Made by a program: the position numbers and the translations under genes. The notes beneath the pieces are model-generated. The model searched no databases, was not told the origin of the DNA, and was given only the letters and a program-made list of their open reading frames with translations. A stretch of DNA of 64,000 nucleotides from assembly GCF_019703515.2 (NCBI RefSeq), contig NC_059365.1:40314001-40378000 (forward strand). Reading direction: 5' to 3'. This document shows, in pieces, positions 55,455 through 64,000 of this stretch (position 1 is its first letter; every line of letters begins with the position of its first letter). This DNA comes from Myxocyprinus asiaticus (taxonomy: Eukaryota; Chordata; Actinopteri; Cypriniformes; Catostomidae).

Positions 55455-56723
55455 GATTTTGCAGTGTTGTCTCAGAATAAACAGCCCTTAGAAAGCAGCT
55501 CTCATTCTTTGTATCTCTTGCAATGCATCTGTTCTGTGCATAAAGGTTTGGTGGTCAATCTAAAGGGACAAATACAGTACTTAAAACTGGTGTATTCTCC
55601 TGACTTTACAGTGGTCACTTTGGTACTCATGCTGATGATGCAAATGTATTGCGGTTTGAATATTTTCCATGGGGAGGGGGGAGGAATCAAAATGGTTTGA
55701 ACCAAGCAATCAAGCCAAGTGTGAAAACAGCCTAAGCAATCTGTGATATTTGTCTGAAATAGTGCTGTTTCATTTGAGACTAAACTGCAAAGAAGAGTGT
55801 TTCAGATATGAGATATTGCTGTTCCCCAGACTAAGAGTGATTTAGCTCTGTTTTAACAGGGTTGGCTGCAATAAAAGGCGTTTGTTTTATGCATTATCTA
55901 TTAGCATATGCAAATGTGTATGATATAAATACACAAATCAGCAAGACCAAATTGAAGTATCTCCTTCTAGCAGGTGCATATATGCACGTTTGATGTGTTC
56001 CACTGCAGCTGCAATCAAAGTAAGCTTTAAATTCTGTGTTTACTTTGAAGAGAGATGTGCCTTCGTCTCTGCACTGTTCCTGGAGTGTCAGGAGGGAGGA
56101 TGGTGGCCAATCAGATGCCTCGAAAACTATTGTTGATTTTTCAGCATCTCCATTGTCATTCCAATCATAGCTCTATCAGTAACATCCTTTCTACTAAATA
56201 CAGATGACAATTGCCTGGAAGCCGTTCCTGTCCCAAGCGACAAAGGCCCTCGACAGAGATGAATCTCTGACTATATGCAAGCATGCTGCGGGCCGAAAAT
56301 CTACCAATTAAGGTCTTGATTGAAAAGCTCACATCAGTGCTGAATTCCCAGGCTCCATGTTTAACAGCTGAGGAGTAACATCTCTGTCCTTGAGCATAAC
56401 AAATACTGCAATTAAAAAACACAGCACTGAACAATGATTTCTCGCAGGGACACACACAAACACTCATCTTCAAAATGTTTCTGTACATTGCTCAAACGTG
56501 GCAGGTGCTCAAGGTGGTTTTGAACATTCCTTGAAAAAAATTATAAAATATTCATGGCCTTTTAAGGAAAATTCATGCAAATCAGAGAACCGTTTCTAGA
56601 GGAGCATTCCTCAAAAGGTTTTCATGGGCAGTTGTAGCTGTAAGGCAGCTCAGACAATTTTTGTGATTACCAATGCAAGGCCTTATCTACTGTATGATCA
56701 CATGCCATTCTCGTATTTTACAG
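55455..56723. other. Mostly repeat-free spacer
   Basis: No transposon ends recognised between about 55900 and 56520. A minus ORF of 107 codons (56165-56488) shows no domain. Possible conserved non-coding DNA. Confidence 0.35.
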
Positions 56724-56905
56724 CAGTAGTTCTCAACTTGTGGGACACGACCCAGAAATGGGTCTCAGGTCTGTTTTGATAGGGTCGCAGACAGCAGGGA
56801 AAAACAATGCTTAATTCAAATGATAAATTGCCACTAAGCTTATAACTGTGCGTAGTTAGGATAGCAAAATAAATAGGCCTATCGACATTTAAAAGGGAGA
56901 AAATG
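56724..56905 (+). mobile_element. hAT left end fragment
   Basis: Starts CAGTAGTTCTCAACTTG and shares GTTAGGATAGCAAAATAAA with 62078-62096. A matching right end fragment occurs at about 60400-60517, so the original copy may be split by everything between; this is not proven. Confidence 0.5.
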
Positions 56906-57420
56906 TGGTAACACTTTGCGATAATGTTCCCTTTAACAAGGGTTTATAAAGGGATTCATTAATGAATAATAAGTCATTTACAAATGCATTAAAATTGCTT
57001 TACAACATGCATTAAAACGAGCAACTTTCAGTCAATACTTACCAAATAGTAACCATTTTAACCTACATGTTATGAAAGCTTAACAATTACACTTATTCAT
57101 ACATATAGTAATCGCAAACATAAAAATGTAAAGATTTATGTTACAATGTAGTAAAAATAGAAAATTATAGTTAGATTAAAAGGAGGGATCATGTCATTTT
57201 AGTGTGTCTATTCATAACAGTAATGTTTTGACTTACTTGTGTTGTCACTTTCCTTGTCACGTTGATGTCAAAAGAATAGTGCTACTCCGAGTGCTATCCC
57301 AACTTTCCTAGTCCTAGTTACCTAAAGTCCTCTGCAAAAAAAATGTCAGGTCTTCATGCTCATACACTTCATATATCATATTATTAAGCCTGATGACCAT
57401 TAAACCACACAGAAGCTTTG
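56905..57420 (+). repeat. Dispersed repeat R
   Basis: Opens with GGTAACACTTTGCGATAATG, a widespread fish MITE-type start, and matches the 10565-10870 copy (GTCACTTTCCTTGTCAC, GTCAGGTCTTCATGCTC). Confidence 0.6.
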
Positions 57421-57429
57421 TGCACATAG

Positions 57430-58090
57430 GTTTCTAATGTTGGCAACTCCTTAATAAATTATATGCAGTGTTTAACAAGCTACTCAAAAAATGTATCTAG
57501 CTAAACAACCAACTACTCAATGGAAAAAAATTGTTAAGCTAAGCAGAAAGCTTGCTACATTTAAGCTACTTCATTTATTTTTTCAACCAGACACACAGCG
57601 CATACTGCCATAGACAAAACATCTAGACTTATTCACCTGACATTTATCAAAGCCATGATGCAGCATAGTATAGTATAGTAAAGTGCAAAACAGAAGATGA
57701 GTATCCAGAATGGTGCAATATAAAATGTATGTGCATATAAAAAAAAACATGCAAATTCCTATTTATAAATGCTACCTACTGTATACAAACTCATCTGTTT
57801 AATATGCAAATCACTATTTTTACATTTTCTGTTTCAGATTTATTCCACTACCTGTACAAACCAATACCTCTTTGCACATAATTTTGAATGCACATTCTTG
57901 TGACAACTCTACCTACATATACAGTTCATCTTATCTTGTAATTCTGTGTCTAGCTGTATGTACTGGAAGCTTCTGTTCTGAGGCCAAATTCCTTGTTTGT
58001 GTGAGCAATTGCAAAGGAGTAAAAGTTCTTTCAGCACATATAATCACTTTGTGATCTAAGGATGGGCATTATTTGGAGTGGGCGTATCAT
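57430..58090. other. Unannotated AT-rich stretch
   Basis: TAGTATAGTATAG short tandem tract at about 57664-57678; otherwise nothing recognised. Confidence 0.35.
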
Positions 58091-58099
58091 TTAGTGAGT

Positions 58100-58830
58100 G
58101 TTTCATGTCATCTTGCGGGATGCAGACACCGGGAAGGGAAAGAGAGTAGAGAGAGAAGAGAGACAAAAAAAGACACTGCTTTGCTGCCTCCTGGAAACGC
58201 CTCCATGAAGTCCTCTGCCAGCTGGATGACCTCCTCCAGCGATGCCAGGCGGTTGCACTGGACCCACTCTGACATTCCTCGGGGAAGCTGGGAGACGAAT
58301 TGCTCCAGTACCACTAGATCTACAATGTCCATGGTGCCACAGGTTCGGGCGGCCGTGCCTCCCAAAGCTCAGCGATCTGAAGTGCTGGCGACTCTGCTCG
58401 GGGCTATGACCAACCCGTTGCTGGATGACTTTTCTCAGGTGTTGGTAATCAAGGAGGATGGCGGCAGGGAGTTGTTGTGCTGCCAGCTGTGCCTCCCCGG
58501 TGAGTAAGGGCACTAAGCGGGCTGCCCACTGGTCGGGAGGCCACCTTCATACCTCAGCGGTTTTCCCAAATAGATCGAGGAAGGCCTCCGGATCATCATT
58601 TGGACCCATCTTCATCAGGGTCACAGGTGGGGTGGGCTCCGGGGGGGTCACAGCACCAGCCCTCTCTCTGACAATCAGGCTCCGGAACACCTTCTGGTCC
58701 TCCACTTGTGCCTTGAGTAGGGCTTGGAACCGTTGTTCCAGCTCCAGGCGTAACTCAATGAGGACTTGGTATTGGTCTTGCTGGATGCTGGCGAGGACTT
58801 GATAATTTTGTCCAGCGGTATGGACTACAT
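58100..58830 (-). pseudogene. Gypsy-type gag with SCAN-like domain
   Basis: Minus-strand reading: QVLIELRLELEQRFQALLKA (coiled coil, about 58780), VTLMKMGPNDDPEAFLDLFG, a stop, WPPDQWAARLVPLLTGEAQL, AAQQLPAAILLDYQHLRKVI and then, after a frameshift, IVDLVVLEQFVSQLPRGMSE, WVQCNRLASLEEVIQLAEDF. This is the capsid-like SCAN-related fold known from vertebrate Ty3/Gypsy gag. A stop near 58548 and a frameshift near 58360 inactivate it; the 3' part of the element (protease, RT) is absent. It directly follows the LTR at 58869-59185. Confidence 0.8.
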
Positions 58831-58868
58831 AACGGTGTTATCCTCCAAAGCCAGGTTTTCGGCACCAC

Positions 58869-59185
58869 TGTGATAGTTTCGTGGGCAATGGAGGAGTCAG
58901 AAGACAGCAAACAGTCAATGTGAGTATTTTTATTACTCTTTCAGGGTCATACAAACTTTTGGTGGCCAAAATACACAAATGAGTCTTTGGGGCTTCACAC
59001 TGTGCAGCCAACTTTCTCTGTTGTCTCTCTCTCCCACTCTGACGCTCTGGCGTGCCTTATCAGGTCTCCCTCCGCCATCACTATAATGAGAGATAGGTGT
59101 TAGAGTAATTACAACCCAGGTGACGAGCCTTACTGCTCTCCCTCTCCCGCAGACAGACACGTGACCACGCCCCCCATGCCAAACA
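58869..59185 (-). mobile_element. Gypsy-type 5' LTR
   Basis: In minus orientation it starts TGTTTGGCAT and ends ACTATCACA, 317 bp, with an AATAAAAATA signal. It is followed at once by GTGGTGCCGAAAACC, a primer-binding-site-like sequence, and then gag. Confidence 0.7.
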
Positions 59186-60400
59186 TCATTTTCACTATAT
59201 AAAATTCATGATAAAGTATGCTCTCTTTCTAAGTGGAAACTGAATATGTTTAAGACAGAGGCTCGTAAATAAATTATCTAAAGAATTGAGAGGAATGATA
59301 ACAGGACTTCTCCAAAGAAGCTTCTGATTGGCTCGGGACACCTTTGGGGTGTGGTCAACTTCAACAGTACAAAGTCTCCCCACCTCGGACAAATGCTCTC
59401 CTCTTCTTCTTCTTGCTCTCTTCAGCTCTCTTCATCCTCCATGCTCTTGCCCTTGTGGCTTTTAGCCTTCTCCGGTGCCCCTCAATTTCCGTACAATGTA
59501 GAGTCCAAAAAAGCTTGGAATGCGAAGTTCAGAGAAAACTCTTCTCACTCTCTGCTCTACAACTCACACACGTGACGGGATTTGCAAGTCTTTCTGGTGG
59601 ATGGCCTCGCTTCAAAGCCCACTTCATCAGCAACAACCGGACATCCACAATCTTAACAGAGGTCCAAAACATCAAAGGAACAGCCAGAACTTTCTACAAA
59701 GAGCCAAATAACCAAGCAACACAATGAAATGCAAGTACATCTCCAGACTTTGATGAAAGTACTGGTGTCTCTTTAATATAATTTGAGTTACCTGTCTATA
59801 AATCGAGTTAGACTAATAGAAGTATCGAATGGTTCTCAAGGTATTGTCTATAGACTCCATAAAGTTCAATTTCTCTGTACAGATCATTTCATTCACCTTC
59901 TGTTACAATTTACTCACCATCCTATTTGTCATGTCTGTCTATGTGTTTAGATTAGCAATACGTCTTGTTTGTATTCATAGATAATTTGACTGTGGCATAT
60001 TTTGATAAATAATCTCGTCACTTGATTTTTCAAGGATCTGTGCTCCAAAGATCGAACCATATCTAAAATATTTGTGATATTATTTTCATGAAAATAGTAT
60101 TACTCTAATAAGTGAATTAATCATAATTCCCTTATTAAAGCTAATTCCTTATAATATAAATTGTGAGCAGATGCAACAAGCAATTGTATTACAATTTTAA
60201 TGGTTGAGAATTTTATTCAGACAAATAATCTAATTATTTGTCATTTATCCTTCTGATAATGGTGGTCGAATGTGGCTAATTCCATTATAAAATTTCTTTA
60301 TGGTGAAGGTACACGGATACTTTAATCCATACCGTGTGCATTTATACTACCAAAAATCCTACATGGGTCTATGCACTTCATGGTAATATTAATAAGTCAC
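59186..60400. other. Unassigned repeat-like stretch
   Basis: Contains ORFs of 60-127 codons without domain (59344-59727) and then AT-rich sequence. Composition (pyrimidine-rich start, AT-rich end) could fit a long LTR, but I found no TG...CA ends or duplicate. Confidence 0.3.
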
Positions 60401-60517
60401 AATGTTTCGTTTTAAGGATATTTTTGTGTACATGAAAGATAAGCATTGGTACTATGTTGAGTTGCCACTTGATATTTAATGTGGGGCCTGAGCGAAACCA
60501 GTGGAGAACCATTATTG
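60400..60517 (+). mobile_element. hAT right end fragment
   Basis: GTTGAGTTGCCACTTGATATT, GGGGCCTGAG and CAGTGGAGAACCATTA match the right end of the hAT at 62330-62408. Confidence 0.5.
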
Positions 60518-61010
60518 TATCACATCAAGTGGGGCATGGAGGTTATTTTGCAGGTAATGAACAACAGCAAAGATCATTTAAAGGTTTTAATGTGAAATTT
60601 TCACTGTATGTGTCCGTTGTGTTCTGATGGGAGGATGTTTGAGTACGTTGTAATTGCAGTTGTCATTTCTTCTCTGTAGTGGAGCCATACGTGACAGGCA
60701 GCAGCGTGGGTATGAGCCTTTTAATACAAGATACTTATGTATGCGATTGCTCAGACCATGGGTTTCTAAAACAGGTGAGGAAAACCACTTTCTCCAATGT
60801 TGTCATGGAGATCAGAGAACAATGCAGATAATTATTGGTCTTTTGTTTTCTATTCAAATATGTAATGTGCGTTCTGTCAATGATACATCTTGCATGTATA
60901 AAATAAAGTGTTTTCATTTGGTAAAAAAAGAAAGGGCCACATAGAGAGGGTTTAGTAGGGAAAATGCTTCCCCTATAAGCATTTTTTAGAACAGTGGTTC
61001 CCATCAACTA

Positions 61011-62064
61011 AACTGTTGAGCCAAAACATTATGAACACCTGCCTAATATGCTATTGGTCATCCACGTGCTGCCAAAACAGCACCGACCTGCCAAGGCATG
61101 GACTCTACAAGACCCCTGAAGGTGTCCTGTGGTATCTGACACCAAGATATTAGCAGCAGATCCTTCAAGTTGCGAGGTGGAGCGACAATGGATCTGACTT
61201 GTTGGTCCAGCACATCCCACAGATGCTCAATAGGATTGAGATCTGGGGAATTTGGAGGCCAGGGCAACACCTTGAACTCTCCATCATGTTCTTCAAACCA
61301 ACAATGTGTGCAGTGTGGCAGGGCGCATTATCCTGCTGAAAGAGGCCACTGCCATCAGGGAATACCATTGCCATGAAGGGGTGTACCTGGTCTGCAACGA
61401 TGTTTAGGTAGGTAGCACATGTTAAATTGACGTCCACATGAATGGCTGGACCCAGGGTTTCTCAGTAGAACATTGCCCAGAGCATCACATTCCTTCCACC
61501 GGCTTGTCGTCTTGCCATCACTTCCCCAGGTAAACGACGCACACGTACAAGTCCATCCATGTGATGTAAAAGAAAACAGGACTCATCGGACCAGGCGGCC
61601 TTCTTCCACTGCTCCAAGGTCCAGTTTCGACACTCGCGTGCCAATTGTAGGCATTTTCGATGGTGGACAGGGGTCATCATGGGCACTCTGACCGGTCTGT
61701 GGCTACGCAGCCCCATACATAGCATGATGTGATGCACTGTGTGGACCAGGCAGGATAGCCTCCTGTCGCCAGTTTGTGGTTTGTCCCTCCTCGGACCACT
61801 GTCGGTAGGTACTCACTACTGCTGACTGGGAGCACCCTACAAGCCACGCTGTTTCCAAGATACTCTGACCCAGCTGTCTAGCCATAACAATTTGGCCCTT
61901 GTCAAAGTCACTCAGGTCTTTACTCCTGCCCATTTCTGCACGTTGACTACGAGAACTGATTGTTCGCTTACTATCTAATATACCCAGACCTTGACATGTG
62001 GCCTTATTAGGAAATTATCAACGTTATTTGCTTAACCTGTGTCATAATGTTTGGCTCATCGGTG
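61011..62064 (-). mobile_element. Old Tc1-like transposon
   Basis: Ends near TGAGCCAAAACATTATGA (left) and TCATAATGTTTGGCTCA (right), TA-flanked. Transposase reading frames cover the interior on the minus strand but are broken in at least three places. Confidence 0.85.
61058..61933 (-). pseudogene. Tc1-like transposase, multiply frameshifted
   Basis: Start at 61933: [20 protein letters not shown], then [17 protein letters not shown] (first helix-turn-helix). Catalytic pieces in three frames: AWSDESCFLLHHMDG (Asp), LFQQDNAPCHTAHIV (Asp; intact QDNAPCH) and WPPNSPDLNPIEHLWDVLD (Glu). Breaks near 61710, 61450 and 61265. Much older than the copy at 51189. Confidence 0.88.
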
Positions 62065-62408
62065 TATAATCATGCACAGTTAGGATAGCAAAATAAAGAG
62101 GTGTATCAATTTTTAAAAGAGAGGAGAAAACAATTCTAATATATTTTGTTGTTGACGTCAAAGTCTGTGAATCCAATCAAACTCAATGGTATCAAGAGAC
62201 ATTTAGAAACCAAATTTGTCATTCTTCCTATTCAGCCTATGTTAATAATTTTGCATATTGTTGGGCTTATTAAGTTCATGTACATGTTTGACTTAAATGA
62301 TGTTGTTTAATTTCGTACAGTTTTGTGAAATGTTGGCACCGTGTTGGGTTGCAACTTGATGTCAAATGTAATATCTGGGTCCTGAAAAAAACCACTTGAG
62401 AGCCATTG

Positions 62409-63140
62409 GTTTTGAACACATCACCATATCTGATCTTGCACAGAGAGAGAGAGTTGAGTAGCAGCATTTTAAATGCTGCATGTTTGCATTTAGATTAATG
62501 TGGGTGTGTGCTGGTATAAGGGTCACAATCATAAAATGGGATATACTGATGTGTGTCGCGTCTCGGCTTTAATTCACATACTGAACATTATATTCATGCT
62601 CTCGGCGGCCTGTGTTTGATGGAAGCAGAGGTGCTCAGCCTTTCTAAGAATTGTTTCACCATCATTCACTTTAAAATGCCAGACTCTACACAATGACTTA
62701 ACTCATTCATCTTTTTCATTTCTACTTGACACGGCATTTAGACAAGCCTGTTTCTCCATTAAAACAGTTCCATTAGTCAAACATCAGAATATTTTAGTTC
62801 TTTGAAAGATGTGTAATTTTTTATTTTTTATTTAATTTGAATAGATTTGGAGCTTCTTTGTGTTTACTTTTTTGGTGACCCCTTGGTCACATATGCCAAG
62901 AGATGTTTGCATAACATCTTAACTTTTTTAGTCAATGTCAAGATTTAACCAATGGAGTCTTATGGATTACTTTTATGCTGTCTTTATGTGCTTTTTGGAC
63001 CCTCAAAATTTTTGTACCCATTCACTTGCATTGAATGGATCTACAGAAAAAAAAAATAATAAAAATCTCTTGAGGGCTTACCCAGCCATGGGAGACAGGA
63101 GAAATGCAATGCAGTCTTTGTTTTAGGACTCCTGCTGAAA
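62409..63140. other. No recognised gene; possible unique DNA
   Basis: 62560-62770 shows no repeat hallmark or ORF. The remainder is AT-rich. Confidence 0.35.
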
Positions 63141-63144
63141 ATGC

Positions 63145-63290
63145 CATCTTAAACCAGCTTCAGCTGTGTTTTGAAATATTGTAGCTGATGGTTCAAACTG
63201 CTCATAAGCTGGTCCAAACTGGGTTTGGTGGTTTACCGGCTTGACTACCAGCTGGTGGTGACATGGCTGAGCTGCTAGGGAACACTTATC
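63145..63290. repeat. Short palindromic repeat rich in AGCTGGT/ACCAGCT
   Basis: Multiple CCAGCT/AGCTGG motifs in both orientations within about 145 bases, resembling a small foldback MITE. Confidence 0.45.
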
Positions 63291-63589
63291 TGTAAGGAAC
63301 ATTTTAAATTGTATATACCTCCCTGTGATGCAACAGACAGCTTACTCATTCTTGAGGATTGGGACAAAACAGGCTACAGGAGTGCAAAATAAAAGCTTAT
63401 GTACAGAGGAATCATTTTGGATTAATCTGTTGAAAATGTTCACAGGTATTCACCAACACTTAGTGCAAATTTGCTATCATTTTCAGCCTGATCTCATGAA
63501 CATTACGTGACTGTAGCAACATTTTTGCAAAACAAAATGCTGTGCTTCATTACACATTTTGCTGGAGTTTCCCATAGGGGTTTAACTAT

Positions 63590-64000
63590 CCATCATTCTG
63601 GATCGATGTATCAATCAAACAACCAAAGGTGCGATGTCATCGATGTAGTACGTAAACATCAATGTATATTTTTTTACAATTTTCACACTCTCATGCTAGA
63701 CATGTATGTACGCATTTCCGTCGAAGCCCGAAGCAAGCGGCAGGTGATGCAGCAGCGTGAGCACTAGCAGCCAACAAAAAAGCAAGGACAAAGGACAACA
63801 AACACACTCCGCTCCAGCACTCCCTGCTTCTTTTAGTAGTGCAGAAAAGGACTGCTGTACAAGGGCACATCGCTGAAGTAGTTTATGGGGTTGAAACACC
63901 CCGTTTCTGAAAGATTATTGGAGATTAGAGCTTTTTTAAATTCCCATCAGCATCGGTGGATCAGGATAAACTCAATGTTTGACGTAATGTATCATATTTC
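63590..64000 (+). mobile_element. Possible hAT element, cut by the window end
   Basis: Begins around ATCGATGTATCAATCAAAC and continues with GCGATGTCATCGATG; a coding-like GC-richer part follows (GTCGAAGCCCGAAGCAAGCG, CACTCCCTGCTTCTTTTAGT). I recall similar 5' regions of fish hAT elements, but no domain is readable before the window ends. Confidence 0.3.

Larger units (their letters stand above)
60992..62408. mobile_element. hAT-like element with nested Tc1
   Basis: Left CAGTGGTTCCCATCAAC, right ACTTGAGAGCCATTG; flanking 8-mers TTTTAGAA and GTTTTGAA agree at 6 of 8. The Tc1 copy occupies 61011-62064, and compared with the fragment at 56724 about 100 bases of hAT are missing next to it. No hAT transposase seen. 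Confidence 0.6.

Noticed and set aside
59344..59727. 127-codon plus ORF as a gene
   Set aside because: No domain, alternative overlapping frames of similar length, and no initiation or splice context.

Overview
The window looks like nuclear DNA of a teleost fish, most likely a cyprinid. It is AT-rich and non-operonic, with no bacterial gene organisation. Almost everything recognisable is a vertebrate/fish transposable element: DIRS-type tyrosine-recombinase retrotransposons, L2/CR1-group LINEs (one with an ORF1 esterase like zebrafish ZfL2), several Tc1-like transposons including a Sleeping Beauty-type end, hAT elements with 8-bp duplications, a Harbinger-like remnant and LTR/gag fragments. 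I found no convincing host protein-coding gene, tRNA or rRNA. The species call is inference from element families.

Layout. 0.6-2.5 kb: decayed Harbinger-like element with a MYB/SANT-like ORF remnant. 3.3-6.2 kb: LTR-like leader and repeat-rich gag-like ORF running in frame into a 5'-truncated DIRS tyrosine recombinase, with DIRS 3' terminus. 8.8-12.3 kb: second DIRS copy with both terminal repeats, interrupted by a Sleeping Beauty-type end and a dispersed repeat. 13-15.6 kb: 5'-truncated LINE with one frameshift and a long (AT)n tract. 16.5-20.5 kb: old LINE split by a 3.1-kb hAT-like element. 21-28.4 kb: LINE tail, two copies of one internally deleted Tc1 subfamily (one hit by a hAT MITE), a foldback and MITEs.

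28.4-31.9 kb is mostly anonymous sequence. 31.9-33.1 kb holds tandem repeats. 33.1-38.9 kb is a nearly full-length but broken L2-type LINE on the minus strand, invaded by a Tc1-type MITE whose left end was then caught in a 248-bp tandem duplication. 40.6-42.8 kb: repeats and a retroelement C-terminal fragment. 44.5-47.9 kb: third DIRS copy with gag, RT and RNase H pieces but no recombinase.

48.3-50.3 kb: hAT-like element with a dead BED finger. 51.2-52.8 kb: well preserved Tc1-like transposon with long IR/DR ends. 52.9-55.5 kb: a long palindrome (about 850-bp arms) carrying two nested insertions. 56.7-62.4 kb: hAT pieces, a Gypsy-like LTR plus SCAN-like gag on the minus strand, and a decayed Tc1 inside a hAT. 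No element looks fully autonomous; activity would need enzymes from elsewhere in the genome. The nesting gives a relative history: LINE before hAT; L2 before Tc1 MITE before duplication; palindrome before hAT/MITE; Tc1 derivative before hAT MITE.
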